A stretch of DNA of 64,000 bases from JBFLYO01 sp040756745 (GCA_040756745.1 JBFLYO010000011.1:34675-98674), one strand, 5' to 3'; shown: positions 25,397 to 34,567, counted from the stretch's first letter. The notes: generated by a model from the sequence alone, not told the origin. Numbers and translations are program-made.

Positions 25397-27193
25397 ATGC
25401 AACTCCTCCTCACGTACCTGCGGCGCTACTGGAAGCTGGTCGCACTCGCGCTCGTCCTTGCGGCCATCAACCAAATCTTCTCCCTTCTCGACCCGCTGAT
25501 CTTCCGCCACGTGATCGACGAGTACGCGACCCGCTATCGTGAGTACTCCACGGAGCAGTTCTTCCGCGGCGTCAGCCTCCTTCTTGCTGCGGCGGTCGGC
25601 GTGGCATTCGTCTCCCGCGTTGCCAAGAATTTCCAGGACTACTTCATCAACGTCATCACTCAGCGCCTCGGAGCGGAGCTCTACTCCGACGGACTCCGCC
25701 ACTCCCTGGAGCTTCCCTATGCAGTCTTTGAGGACCAGCGGAGCGGGGAGACCCTGGGCAAACTCCAGAAGGTCCGCTCCGATGTTGAACGCCTGATCGC
25801 CGCTTCCATCAACATTCTCTTCACGACGATCGTCGGGGTTCTCTTCGTCATGATCTACGCGTTCACCGTCCACTGGCTGATCGCGCCCGTCTTTTTTGCT
25901 ACCGTCCCGCTGCTCGGCTTCCTCGGCAGCGTTCTGAGCCGGAAGATCAAGACCATCCAGAAGGTGATCGTTGCCGAAACCACCGCGCTGGCCGGATCTA
26001 CGACCGAATCGCTGCGAAACATCGAGCTGGTCAAGAGTCTGGGTCTCGCCGGACAAGAGATCCAGCGCCTCAACGCCACGACCGCGAAGATCCTGAAGCT
26101 CGAACTGAAGAAGGTGCGTTACCTGCGCAGTCTCAGCTTCATCCAGGGCACCTCGGTGAATTTCCTCCGGACGAGCATCCTCTTTCTGATGCTGTACCTT
26201 ATCTTCGCACAGCAGATCACGGTCGGACAGTTTTTCTCTCTCTTCATCTACTCGTTCTTTATCTTCGGCCCACTCCAGGAGCTTGGGAACATCATTAATA
26301 TCTACCGTGAGGCAGAGGTATCGCTGAAGAACTTTCAGGACATCCTGAACACGCCGAAAGAGCCGAGCCCCGCCTCGCCGAAGCTCCTCGGGCCGTTGGA
26401 GCACTTCGCATTCGAACACGTGTCGTTCCAGCATCAATCTGCGTCGACCCGTGCCCTGACGGACATCAGCTTCACGGCACGCGTGGGTGACACCATTGCA
26501 TTCGTCGGTCCCTCCGGCGCCGGGAAGACCACGTTGGTCAAGCTGCTGGTCGGGCTCTACCGGCCGGGTGAGGGCCGCGTCCTGTACAACGGCATTCCGT
26601 CGACGGAGATCGACCTCAACGGCTTCCGCGAACGGATCGGATTTGTCACTCAGGACACGCAGCTGTTCGCCGGGACAATCAGGGACAACCTGCTGTTCGT
26701 GAACCCGCGCGCGACCGACGACGAATGCATGGATGTTCTGGAAAAGGCTGCCTGTCAGAGCCTCCTCGCGCGGGCCGACAAGGGGCTTGATACGACCATC
26801 GGCGAGGGAGGAGTAAAAGTGTCGGGAGGAGAAAAGCAGCGCCTCTCCATTGCGCGTGCCCTGCTCCGTTCCCCCAGCCTCCTGGTGTTCGATGAGGCGA
26901 CGTCGTCGCTTGACTCGCTCACGGAAGAAGAGATCAGCCAGACGATCAGGGATGTTTCTGTCACGACAAGCCACGTGACGATTCTCATCGCCCACCGCCT
27001 CTCCACAGTCATGCACGCAGACATTATCCACGTTCTCGAACAGGGGAGGATTGTCGAGTCGGGACGGCATGATGCTCTGGTGCGTCTCAACGGCCTCTAC
27101 TATGCAATGTGGCGCCAGCAGATAGGAGAAGACCACGCCAGGTCGCCCCGCATCGCATTGCTCGGCGCCAACGCCGCGGCATCAGGCACTTGA
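25397..27193 (+). CDS. ABC exporter, fused membrane and ATPase domains
   Basis: A 598-residue half-transporter with six membrane helices (about 15-310) and an ATPase domain: Walker A GPSGAGKTT near residue 371, signature VSGGEKQRLSIA near 475, Walker B LLVFDEATSSLD and H-loop IAHRLSTV. It is of the MsbA/LmrA/multidrug class; the substrate is unknown. It is only distantly like the MsbA-type gene in this window and has no lipopolysaccharide genes next to it. The last ~25 residues after the ATPase domain are low-complexity Ala/Arg and may be disordered. Confidence 0.9.
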   Translation: MQLLLTYLRRYWKLVALALVLAAINQIFSLLDPLIFRHVIDEYATRYREYSTEQFFRGVSLLLAAAVGVAFVSRVAKNFQDYFINVITQRLGAELYSDGLRHSLELPYAVFEDQRSGETLGKLQKVRSDVERLIAASINILFTTIVGVLFVMIYAFTVHWLIAPVFFATVPLLGFLGSVLSRKIKTIQKVIVAETTALAGSTTESLRNIELVKSLGLAGQEIQRLNATTAKILKLELKKVRYLRSLSFIQGTSVNFLRTSILFLMLYLIFAQQITVGQFFSLFIYSFFIFGPLQELGNIINIYREAEVSLKNFQDILNTPKEPSPASPKLLGPLEHFAFEHVSFQHQSASTRALTDISFTARVGDTIAFVGPSGAGKTTLVKLLVGLYRPGEGRVLYNGIPSTEIDLNGFRERIGFVTQDTQLFAGTIRDNLLFVNPRATDDECMDVLEKAACQSLLARADKGLDTTIGEGGVKVSGGEKQRLSIARALLRSPSLLVFDEATSSLDSLTEEEISQTIRDVSVTTSHVTILIAHRLSTVMHADIIHVLEQGRIVESGRHDALVRLNGLYYAMWRQQIGEDHARSPRIALLGANAAASGT

Positions 27194-27249
27194 GGTGCAG
27201 CAGGACGCTGACCGCCGGAGTATGGTCCAGTGGCGGAGGTTCCCGAATC

Positions 27250-29400
27250 ATGAATGATACATCCCCGCGGCGTCGACCCAACCGACTGATCCATGAAAGC
27301 AGTCCGTACCTGCTGCAGCACGCCTATAATCCCGTTGACTGGTACCCATGGGGTGAAGAAGCCCACCGGCATGCGCGGGATGCGCGGAAGCCGATCTTCC
27401 TCTCCATAGGGTATTCCACCTGCCACTGGTGCCACGTGATGGAGCGCGAATCGTTCGAAGACGACGGCATCGCTGCGCTCCTGAATCAGTATTTCATACC
27501 CATCAAAGTGGATCGCGAAGAGCGCCCGGACATCGACAGGATCTACATGACCGCCCTGCAAGCGATGGGACGGAATGGCGGCTGGCCGCTTTCGATGTTC
27601 CTGACGCCGGATCTGAAGCCCTTCTATGGGGGAACGTATTTCCCTCCGCGCTCGGCCCGCGGTCGGGCCGGTTTCCCCGACGTCTTGCGCCGGATCCACG
27701 AAATCTGGGAACAGCAGCGGGGTAAGGTCGAGGAAGCAACCCGCAGCATCACCGGGTTCCTGGAGGAGATCGCCGGTGCGGGGACTTCGGTTGGATCGCT
27801 CGACCGTGGAATTGTCGACCGCTGTTTCCATCAACTTGCCGCCACGTACGATGCGGCATGCGGTGGTTTCGGTGGCGGGCCGAAATTCCCGCGACCGGTG
27901 GTGCTCGACTTTCTTTTCAGGTATCATGCGGCCACGTCGAACACGGAAGCGAGGGACATTGCGCTCGATACACTGAGGCGCATGGCGGCGGGGGGAATCC
28001 ATGATCACATCGGGGGCGGTTTTCATCGGTATGCCGTCGATCCCGCCTGGCGCGTCCCGCATTTTGAAAAGATGCTCTACGATCAGGCGCAACTGGTCCA
28101 GGCATTCCTGGATGCATATCTTCTCACCCATGACCCGTCCTTTGCCGCCGTCGCGAGGTCGACGTTGGACTACGTGGCTGAGGAAATGACGAGCCCGGAA
28201 GGAGGATTTCTTACAGCCGAGGATGCCGACAGTCCGCGGCCGGAGAATCCTGAGGAGAGCGGCGAGGGGGAGTTCTACGTTTGGACCAGGAAGGAAATCG
28301 AGTCGGCGCTCGGACAGGACGCTGACCTGTTCTGTTTCCATTTCGGCGTCGAAGCCGAGGGCAACATGTCGGTGGATCCTCAGCATGAGTTCACTGGGAA
28401 GAACATCCTGTACGAGCCACATCCTCTTGCCGCGACCGCACAGAGGTTTCGTATCACTGAGGAGGAGGCGGCTCGCAGGATCGGCGCGATGCGCAGGAAA
28501 CTCCGAGCTGTGCGCGCATTGCGTCCGCGGCCGCTGCGCGACGACAAGATACTGACGTCATGGAACGGTCTGATGATCGGTGCCTTCGCGCGCGGAGGGC
28601 GGGTGTTGCATGAGGAAAGATACGGTCGAGCTGCGCTGAATGCGGCGGCGTTCGTTGTCGGATCACTTGACGACGCCAAGCAGGGAGAGCTGAAGAGAAG
28701 GTACAGGGGAGGTGCATCAGGACTCGAAGCCGGACTTGAGGATTATGTCTTGCTTGTTGCCGGACTCCTCGAACTCTACGAGGCGTCGGGAAATGGGCGC
28801 TGGCTCAAACACGCTGTTGAGCTGACGGAGCGACAGATCGATCTGTTTGCCGACGCAGAACGCGGGGGCTTCTACGAAACGTCCGGGAAGGATGCGTCTG
28901 TCATAGTGCGGATGAAGGAACAATATGACGGAGAGAAGCCGTCAGCCAACTCGATTGCTGCGATGAATTTGATACGCCTCGCAAGGATGATTGATCGCCC
29001 GGCCTGGGAAGAAGTGGCGGTGAAAACCGTCAATCAGTGGGCTGACATTGCGGCACGGCAACCCCTCATCATGCCGGGGATGCTGTCCGACTTCCTCCGG
29101 CTCTCATCGCCACCGCAGCAGGTTGTGATCGCAGGTCCGGGCGGGGAGCACGGTGTCGAAGAGATGGTCGATGTGGTCAATGCCCTCTACCTCCCGAACA
29201 TGGTGGTCCTTCGCACGGGTGGCGTCGAAGGCGAAGATACCCTCCGGGTACTCAGTCCGTTCCACGGATCACTCCAGGAAGAAGGAGGCAAGCCGACTGC
29301 ATATGTGTGCAGGGGATTTGTGTGCGAATTGCCGGTGACTGATCCTGAGGCGTTACGCGGACAACTCCATCAACTGACATCGGCGGAGAAACACTCATGA
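27250..29400 (+). CDS. DUF255 thioredoxin-like protein (YyaL/SPATA20 family)
   Basis: A 716-residue protein of the YyaL family: an N-terminal thioredoxin-fold DUF255 domain (about 5-165) beginning NRLIHESSPYLLQHAYNPV, with a CHWCH redox-like motif (STCHWCHVMERESF, near residue 58), then an (alpha/alpha)6-barrel of the N-acylglucosamine epimerase/glycosidase type. The biochemical role is unsettled. The frame is open from 27109 but conservation starts at the ATG at 27250. The stop overlaps the methyltransferase start as ATGA. Confidence 0.9.
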   Translation: MNDTSPRRRPNRLIHESSPYLLQHAYNPVDWYPWGEEAHRHARDARKPIFLSIGYSTCHWCHVMERESFEDDGIAALLNQYFIPIKVDREERPDIDRIYMTALQAMGRNGGWPLSMFLTPDLKPFYGGTYFPPRSARGRAGFPDVLRRIHEIWEQQRGKVEEATRSITGFLEEIAGAGTSVGSLDRGIVDRCFHQLAATYDAACGGFGGGPKFPRPVVLDFLFRYHAATSNTEARDIALDTLRRMAAGGIHDHIGGGFHRYAVDPAWRVPHFEKMLYDQAQLVQAFLDAYLLTHDPSFAAVARSTLDYVAEEMTSPEGGFLTAEDADSPRPENPEESGEGEFYVWTRKEIESALGQDADLFCFHFGVEAEGNMSVDPQHEFTGKNILYEPHPLAATAQRFRITEEEAARRIGAMRRKLRAVRALRPRPLRDDKILTSWNGLMIGAFARGGRVLHEERYGRAALNAAAFVVGSLDDAKQGELKRRYRGGASGLEAGLEDYVLLVAGLLELYEASGNGRWLKHAVELTERQIDLFADAERGGFYETSGKDASVIVRMKEQYDGEKPSANSIAAMNLIRLARMIDRPAWEEVAVKTVNQWADIAARQPLIMPGMLSDFLRLSSPPQQVVIAGPGGEHGVEEMVDVVNALYLPNMVVLRTGGVEGEDTLRVLSPFHGSLQEEGGKPTAYVCRGFVCELPVTDPEALRGQLHQLTSAEKHS

Positions 29401-30038
29401 CCTGCAGTTGCCTGGACCCCAGAGACAAGTATTTCTCCAAACAGGCCGCCGACTCCGCTGCGCGATACAGGAAAAAAGGGCTCGACGCACCTCAGCGTGT
29501 GTTGCACCGTGCACTGACAGGCGGCGAGAATGGGGGGAAGACGCTGCTGGAAATCGGATGCGGCGTCGGCGGACTCCACCTGGAGCTCCTCAAGAGCGGG
29601 TTTGCCGCGGCACATGGAGTCGATGTATCAGCCGGTATGATCGATCGTGCCCGGGAGCTTGCCGGGGAAATGGGATTGGCTGCGCGGGTCTCGTATCACG
29701 TTGGAGATCTCGACGCTCTGCAGCGGGTTCTCCCCGAAGTCGATGTTGTCGTGATGGACAAAGTGCTCTGCTGCGATTCCAATCCGTTGCTGCTGGTCCG
29801 CAGCGCGGCCGCGAAAACGCGTGATGTTCTGGCGGTCTCGTATCCGCGTGACGGCGTACTGGCACGCCTGTCCTTCACCTTGCTCACACTTCTCGGGCGC
29901 ATCCTGCACTGGTCGTTCCATCCGTTCTATCACGAACCCACGATGCTCCACGCCGCGATCGTTGCGGAGGGATTCAGCGAGATCCATGCCGCAACGACGC
30001 CGATCTGGCAAATCGGGGTATTCCGCAGGAAGGAATAG
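29397..30038 (+). CDS. class I SAM-dependent methyltransferase
   Basis: A 213-residue Rossmann methyltransferase with motif I LLEIGCGVGGLHLELL, GVDVSAGMIDRAR and the post-motif region VVVMDKVLCCDSNPLL. It starts with the Cys pair MTCSC and YFSKQAADSAARYRKKG, a layout also seen in BchM/UbiE-like enzymes, but nothing fixes a substrate. It is translationally coupled to the DUF255 gene. Confidence 0.8.
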   Translation: MTCSCLDPRDKYFSKQAADSAARYRKKGLDAPQRVLHRALTGGENGGKTLLEIGCGVGGLHLELLKSGFAAAHGVDVSAGMIDRARELAGEMGLAARVSYHVGDLDALQRVLPEVDVVVMDKVLCCDSNPLLLVRSAAAKTRDVLAVSYPRDGVLARLSFTLLTLLGRILHWSFHPFYHEPTMLHAAIVAEGFSEIHAATTPIWQIGVFRRKE

Positions 30039-30040
30039 CG

Positions 30041-30217
30041 AGAGATCAAGATTGAGGTCTAGGTCGAGGTTGAGGTTAAGGTCAAGGTTAAGGTCAAGAT
30101 CAAGGATAAGGAATTCGGCTCCCCTGCTTAAGTGCACCTTAACTTGCTCCACCCCTTAACCTGCTTTACCCCTTGACCTGCTTTACCCCTTGATCTCAAT
30201 CTCGATCTCTATCTCGC
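30041..30217. repeat. low-complexity hexamer tracts between convergent genes
   Basis: The left tract (about 30041-30111) consists of RAGGTY-like hexamers (AAGGTT/AAGGTC/GAGGTT). The right tract (about 30134-30217) holds three ~16-base units of the form CTGCTTTACCCCTTGAC plus ATCTCGATCTC-like sequence. The arms are partly complementary, so the region could fold into a long imperfect hairpin that stops transcription from both sides. It is not a CRISPR array: there are no regular spacers. Confidence 0.6.
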
Positions 30218-31684
30218 TTTTCTACTCACCGCCATCCCCCCAGCTCCCATCAACAGCATAATCACCGCCTGCACTGCGGTTTTGTACGCGACTGTTTCTC
30301 CCTTGAATGTGGCATCGTACAGGAACCACGCGCCGATGACCAGGAGCATCGCGTAAATGCCGATCATAATCCTGCGTGCGGTCCGGTTGGTCTCCGGCGT
30401 GTCGGCGGCAAGGAATTTGTTGTAGACCATCAACCCGGCCATCGCGCACACCCCGAGCCCGGCAAAGACCAGCCAGAATGTTCGGACGTCGCCTGCCACG
30501 TCGGCCCGCCCCGCGAGCGGCTTGAGCATCGCTTCGTACATCACGCCGCCAAGATTGGACCCGATCAAACTGCCCACTACGCCGTAGAGGAATGCATATC
30601 CCATGTACACCGCCTTCTTGTCGGCGGGTGCGACGAGTCCGACATAGCTGTAGTACTTGGGATGCGCGGTCATTTCGCCGATCGAAAAGACGGCGATCCC
30701 AAGGATGAAGATCCAAACGCTGGAGGCAAATGCCAGGCACACGAAGCCCACCACACCGATGGCGATCCCGATAACCATCGTCGGGAGCGCCTTAATGTTT
30801 TTCACAAGGCGACTGACCACGACCTGCAATAGAATGATGGTTCCGGCGTTGATCACGGTGACGTGCTCCGCGTCGAACTTGAGGGCTATCCCGATCGAGG
30901 CGAATAGCGCATCGACCGGGGCCGCATCGATGAAGTCGCGTAGGAACCAGAGGACGGAGCCGAAGTTTTGAAAATAGAGGATCCAGAAGCCTGAGTAGAC
31001 GAAGATCATCAGCATGAACCTTGCGTCGCCGAGCACCATTGCAGCCCCGCCAAGGACGTCTTTCAGGGTCTTGGTGTTCTCCGGTCTGGGGGGATCACGG
31101 TAGATGAAGAGCACGGGGATCAGCATCAGGGCACAGTAGAGCGCGGACGCCGTGAAGACATAGGTCCAGGAGAACCCCTTGATGACGCTGACAACGAGTG
31201 GGGCGAGGAACGCGCCAAGATTAATCATCCAGTAGTAGACCCCGAAGCCGAAGCCGGAATTCTCCTCCGTGGTTGTGCGCGCAAGCGTGCCGGAGATGAT
31301 CGGTTTGAAGAGTCCTGCGCCCGTCGCCATCACGAGGAGGGCGGCAAACACGGCTCCGTACGCCGACATCTGCCCGCTGGCGAAATACCCTGCGGCGAGG
31401 AAGGAGAACGCGATAAGCAGCATCCGCCTGTAACCATACCGGTCGGCGAGCGCTCCCCCAAGGATAGGGAGGATGTACGTGAAGGCGTAGAGCAAACCCT
31501 GGAGGAACCCGACCGATTGCTCCGAAAACCCCAGCCCGCCAGACGCGACGGTATCTGTCAGGTAGATGGCCAGGACGGAATTGAGGCCGTAGTAGGCGGC
31601 ACGTTCGAAGAGCTCCATGACGTTTGCCACCCAGAACACGCGCGGGAATGACCTGAGGACGCCGCGCGATGCATGTGATTTCAT
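30209..31684 (-). CDS. POT/PTR family proton-coupled peptide transporter
   Basis: A 491-residue major-facilitator protein with about twelve to fourteen membrane helices. The first helix carries ELFERAAYYG, matching the ExxER(F/A)xYYG proton-coupling signature of peptide transporters, and the second cytoplasmic loop has ALADRYGYRRM. The family imports di- and tripeptides with protons across the inner membrane. The C-terminus ends in a short basic tail, at the hexamer tracts that separate it from the methyltransferase gene. Confidence 0.88.
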   Translation of the reverse strand: MKSHASRGVLRSFPRVFWVANVMELFERAAYYGLNSVLAIYLTDTVASGGLGFSEQSVGFLQGLLYAFTYILPILGGALADRYGYRRMLLIAFSFLAAGYFASGQMSAYGAVFAALLVMATGAGLFKPIISGTLARTTTEENSGFGFGVYYWMINLGAFLAPLVVSVIKGFSWTYVFTASALYCALMLIPVLFIYRDPPRPENTKTLKDVLGGAAMVLGDARFMLMIFVYSGFWILYFQNFGSVLWFLRDFIDAAPVDALFASIGIALKFDAEHVTVINAGTIILLQVVVSRLVKNIKALPTMVIGIAIGVVGFVCLAFASSVWIFILGIAVFSIGEMTAHPKYYSYVGLVAPADKKAVYMGYAFLYGVVGSLIGSNLGGVMYEAMLKPLAGRADVAGDVRTFWLVFAGLGVCAMAGLMVYNKFLAADTPETNRTARRIMIGIYAMLLVIGAWFLYDATFKGETVAYKTAVQAVIMLLMGAGGMAVSRKAR

Positions 31685-31726
31685 AGTGGATCTAAAGGAT
31701 CGTGGAAGGTGATAAGGAGCCGTGCG

Positions 31727-31975
31727 TCACCGGGATGGACGGCGCAGCGTCCAGCCGGGTGCCCGGCTCATGAGGTCGCGGGAATCTCCCCCTGCGCGGA
31801 ACGTTGCAGCGGCCTGCTCGGCGAACTGCTCGGCCTGAGAGCGATCAAGGAACCAATCTGAGCTGACGAGCCGCTTCCGGAACATCTTCTTCCTGTACAC
31901 GCGTACAATCCACGCGCTCCCGAGGCGGTCGCTCTCGACGAGCTCGACAATGTGGCCGTTGCCGGTGCGAATCAT
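31727..31975 (-). CDS. small protein of unknown function
   Basis: An 82-residue soluble, basic protein with no recognised domain. Its core alternates charged and aromatic residues (AWIVRVYRKKMFRKRLVSSDWF) and a helix follows (RSQAEQFAEQAAATF). The gene is supported by a near-consensus promoter (32006-32034) and an AAGG ribosome site. Of the two adjacent ATG codons (31978 and 31975) the second has the better spacing. It is divergent from arfB. Confidence 0.65.
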   Translation of the reverse strand: MIRTGNGHIVELVESDRLGSAWIVRVYRKKMFRKRLVSSDWFLDRSQAEQFAEQAAATFRAGGDSRDLMSRAPGWTLRRPSR

Positions 31976-32005
31976 CATACCTTCTGCAGGGATGCGGATT
32001 GAACC

Positions 32006-32034
32006 ATTGTACGGAGTTCGTCGCTCAAGGTCAA
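32006..32034 (-). promoter_or_regulatory. promoter of the small unknown gene
   Basis: On the minus strand TTGACC (32034-32029), 17 bases, TACAAT (32011-32006), giving a leader of about 22 bases. It abuts the divergent arfB promoter. Confidence 0.65.
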
Positions 32035-32037
32035 TTG

Positions 32038-32066
32038 TTGGGATTCTCGATTCGCCACGCTATATT
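32038..32066 (+). promoter_or_regulatory. promoter of arfB (leaderless)
   Basis: TTGGGA (32038-32043), 17 bases, TATATT (32061-32066). Exactly seven bases separate the -10 from the ATG at 32074, so transcription should start at or next to the A of the start codon. No Shine-Dalgarno is present. Confidence 0.55.
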
Positions 32067-32073
32067 GTGACGT

Positions 32074-32505
32074 ATGGATTCCTTTATCGATATTGTCGGC
32101 GGAGTCCGGATACGGAGGGATGAACTCCGATTCAGGTTCAGCCGCAGCGGAGGGCCTGGCGGACAGCACGTCAATAAGGTGTCGACGCGGGTGGAGCTTC
32201 ACTTCGATGTCGACGGCTCGCCGTCACTGCAGGCTCACCAGAAGTCTCTCATTCGGAAGTCACTCAGTCGGCGGGTTGGCGGCGACGGGATCCTCCGGCT
32301 CCAGGTGCAGGAATCGAGGAGCCAATGGCAGAACCGCCGTGATGCTGTTGAGAAACTCGTTGCCCTCCTGCAGTCTGCATTGAAACCGGCAAAGAAACGA
32401 ACAGCGACACGGCCGAGCGCCTCATCACGCGAGGTGAGATTCCGGAGAAAGAAGCGACGGGGCGCAGTGAAGAAATCCCGCACGAGGGTCTCCGCCGACG
32501 AGTAG
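32074..32505 (+). CDS. arfB: alternative ribosome-rescue factor ArfB (YaeJ)
   Basis: A 143-residue release-factor-like hydrolase that frees stalled ribosomes. The GGQ loop lies in SRSGGPGGQHVNKVSTRVEL (about residue 30), as in ArfB/ICT1, and codon-recognition domains are absent. The C-terminal ~40 residues are strongly basic (RFRRKKRRGAVKKSR), the tail that enters the empty mRNA channel in ArfB. The gene appears leaderless, which would let it be translated without Shine-Dalgarno selection. Confidence 0.92.
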   Translation: MDSFIDIVGGVRIRRDELRFRFSRSGGPGGQHVNKVSTRVELHFDVDGSPSLQAHQKSLIRKSLSRRVGGDGILRLQVQESRSQWQNRRDAVEKLVALLQSALKPAKKRTATRPSASSREVRFRRKKRRGAVKKSRTRVSADE

Positions 32506-32735
32506 GCCTGAGACTGTCTGTTCCGTGCCTTCCCTTCTTGCTTCGCTCACCGATTCTCCGTACATTGAGTTCCGGAATCGTTCTGAGTCGCCACCACCTC
32601 GCGGAGATCCCCGTTGTCCGAAGCGCTGCTCGGCCTTACCCCTTCCCAGCTCCGGGAACAGATTGAACGCTTTGCCTCGGTTCCTCGTCCCTCACTAAAG
32701 GAAGATCGCTCCGTTCATCACGCAAAGGAATCATT

Positions 32736-33386
32736 ATGAAGTTTAACGCCATCCTGCACTCGCTGCTGCCAAAGGACGAGAAATTCTACACCTTCTTTGA
32801 GCGCGATGCGGAAAACCTTCTCAGCGCCGCACGGATTTTCCGGGATTTGATGTCCAGTCAGATCTCGCGCGAAGAGAGGGTGCAGAAAATCAGGAAGGTC
32901 GAGGAGTTCGAACACAAGGGGGATGAGATCACCCATCAGATCTTCCAGGCCCTCGGGTCAACGTTCATCACGCCCTTCGACCGCGAGGACATCCACGAGC
33001 TGGCTTCGAAGCTCGATGATATCCTCGACTATCTGCAGGGAGCGTCGACACGCATTGTGCTGTACCGGGTGGAGAGCATTTCCCCGGAGGCGGAGCGCCT
33101 GGCGATCCTGATCTATGATGCGGTGGTGGAGCTCCACCGGGCCATCCCAATGCTCCGCAATCTGTCGGATGTGCATGCCATCAACGAGAGTCTGGTGAAG
33201 ATTAACAGCATTGAGAACGAGGCGGATGATCTGTTCGAGCGGGCGATCGCAAACCTCTTTGAGAACTGCAAGGACCCGATTCTGCTGATCAAGTCGAAGG
33301 AGCTGCTTGTCAGCCTGGAAACGGCCACCGACCAGTGCGAGGATGCGGCAAACGTCATCGAATCCATCATCGTGAAGAACGCCTGA
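32736..33386 (+). CDS. DUF47 (PhoU-like) partner of the Pit transporter
   Basis: A 216-residue all-helical protein of the DUF47/YkaA family, seen in FNAILHSLLPKDEKFYTFFE, VEEFEHKGDEITHQIF (the metal-binding E-x3-D type motif of PhoU-like helices) and FITPFDREDIHEL. It is encoded directly before the transporter with one base between them, the usual pairing. It is thought to control Pit-type phosphate uptake. A ribosome site AAAGGA precedes the ATG. Confidence 0.9.
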   Translation: MKFNAILHSLLPKDEKFYTFFERDAENLLSAARIFRDLMSSQISREERVQKIRKVEEFEHKGDEITHQIFQALGSTFITPFDREDIHELASKLDDILDYLQGASTRIVLYRVESISPEAERLAILIYDAVVELHRAIPMLRNLSDVHAINESLVKINSIENEADDLFERAIANLFENCKDPILLIKSKELLVSLETATDQCEDAANVIESIIVKNA

Positions 33387-33387
33387 C

Positions 33388-34392
33388 ATGCTCGCCCTCG
33401 TTCTGCTGATTGTCGCTCTGGCCCTGCTGTTCGATTTTGTGAATGGCATGAACGACGCTGCGAATTCCATCGCGACAGTCGTGTCCACTCGTGTGCTGCC
33501 GCCGAAGCTGGCGGTCTTCTGGGCAGCTTTCTTCAACTTTGTTGCTGCATTCGGGTTCGGTGTGCACGTCGCTAACACGATCGGCAAGGGGATCGTCGAA
33601 ACCAGCATCGTGAATGAATACTTGATCCTCTCTGCGTTGTTGGGCGGGATCATATGGTCGCATACGTGCACCCACTTTGGTCTCCCGATCAGTGTGTCAC
33701 ACTCGCTCATCGGCGGGCTGGCTGGTGCAGGTCTCGTCGGCGGTGGAATTGATGCGCTCGTTCCAGGAGGGCTCCTTAAAGTGGGGATCTTCATTGTGCT
33801 TTCTCCAACGATCGGGCTCGTCATGGGGTACCTTCTCATGGTCCTCGCATTGTGGTTGGTCAGGAAAAAGACGCCTGACCGGGTTGACCGCGCATTCAGG
33901 GTGGGGCAATTGCTTTCGTCTGCTGCCTACAGCCTTGGACATGGCACGAACGATGCGCAGAAGACGATGGGCATCATTGCTTTGGTGCTCTTTACGGCAG
34001 GGTATTTGGGCCGAGACTTCTATGTTCCGGTGTGGGTCATCCTTTCGGCGCACGCGGCCATCGCATTAGGGACGTACATGGGTGGGTGGAAGGTCGTGAA
34101 GACAATGGGAATGAAACTCACAAACCTGCGTCCTATCGGTGGCTTTTGCGCTGAGACCGCCAGTGCCGCAGTGCTGCTCGGTACGGCATTGGTGGGGATT
34201 CCTGTCAGCACAACACACACTATTGCCGGTTCGATCATGGGAGTAGGGTCGACGCGGCGGCTCTCTGCGGTGCGGTGGGGAGTTGCAGGCAAGATCATCT
34301 GGGCCTGGATCCTCACAATTCCAGCCTCTGCTGCGGTATCGGCCCTCGTCTACTGGGTCATACGGTCAGTGCATCCGACCCTGGGGCAGTAG
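33388..34392 (+). CDS. pit: PiT-family inorganic phosphate transporter
   Basis: A 334-residue inner-membrane transporter of the PHO-4/PiT family. Both halves carry the family signature: DFVNGMNDAANSIATVVSTR near the N-terminus and GHGTNDAQKTMGIIAL near residue 187. It has about ten membrane helices. PiT proteins take up phosphate, often as a neutral metal-phosphate, driven by protons or sodium. It forms a two-gene unit with the DUF47 gene. Confidence 0.93.
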   Translation: MLALVLLIVALALLFDFVNGMNDAANSIATVVSTRVLPPKLAVFWAAFFNFVAAFGFGVHVANTIGKGIVETSIVNEYLILSALLGGIIWSHTCTHFGLPISVSHSLIGGLAGAGLVGGGIDALVPGGLLKVGIFIVLSPTIGLVMGYLLMVLALWLVRKKTPDRVDRAFRVGQLLSSAAYSLGHGTNDAQKTMGIIALVLFTAGYLGRDFYVPVWVILSAHAAIALGTYMGGWKVVKTMGMKLTNLRPIGGFCAETASAAVLLGTALVGIPVSTTHTIAGSIMGVGSTRRLSAVRWGVAGKIIWAWILTIPASAAVSALVYWVIRSVHPTLGQ

Positions 34393-34415
34393 CCTCGTCG
34401 AAGTGGAGGATTGGC

Positions 34416-34444
34416 TTGACATTGCGCGCACAATTGCGTATAAT
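34416..34444 (+). promoter_or_regulatory. his operon promoter (perfect consensus)
   Basis: TTGACA (34416-34421), a 17-base spacer and TATAAT (34439-34444): a perfect sigma-70-type promoter. The leader ATG at 34452 is seven bases after the -10, so transcription is predicted to begin at the ATG itself. Confidence 0.9.
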
Positions 34445-34451
34445 TTTTACT

Positions 34452-34541
34452 ATGGAATTCGTCGTCGCACATCACCACTTTCACCACGCCCATCACGGTG
34501 CATCCGCACCCGTGGGTTCCGATGAGGTGGCAGCCGACTGA
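34452..34541 (+). CDS. hisL: histidine operon leader peptide
   Basis: A 29-residue peptide, MEFVVAHHHFHHAHHG then a hydrophilic tail. Seven of nine residues (7-15) are histidine, the expected sensor of charged tRNA-His in attenuation. The ATG has no Shine-Dalgarno and sits at the predicted transcription start, so the peptide is likely read from a leaderless mRNA. An attenuator hairpin follows 26 bases after the stop and hisZ begins after it. The gene is too small for routine annotation, but the codon content, promoter, terminator and downstream operon fit together. Confidence 0.9.
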   Translation: MEFVVAHHHFHHAHHGASAPVGSDEVAAD

Positions 34542-34567
34542 CGCACGCTGAACGCTGGCAACAGTAG

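Noticed and set aside
25382..27136. 584-codon minus-strand ORF opposite the ABC exporter
   Set aside because: It mirrors the exporter in the antisense frame; composition is Arg/Asp/Glu-rich with no domain, while the plus strand has all ABC motifs.
27100..28422. 440-codon minus-strand ORF opposite the DUF255 gene
   Set aside because: It is an antisense shadow; the coding strand carries CHWCH and the family N-terminus.
30041..30217. Possible CRISPR array or real coding repeat (minus strand reads alternating Leu-Asp/Asn)
   Set aside because: Units are short and degenerate without unique spacers, and the peptide is only the translation of a hexamer tract.
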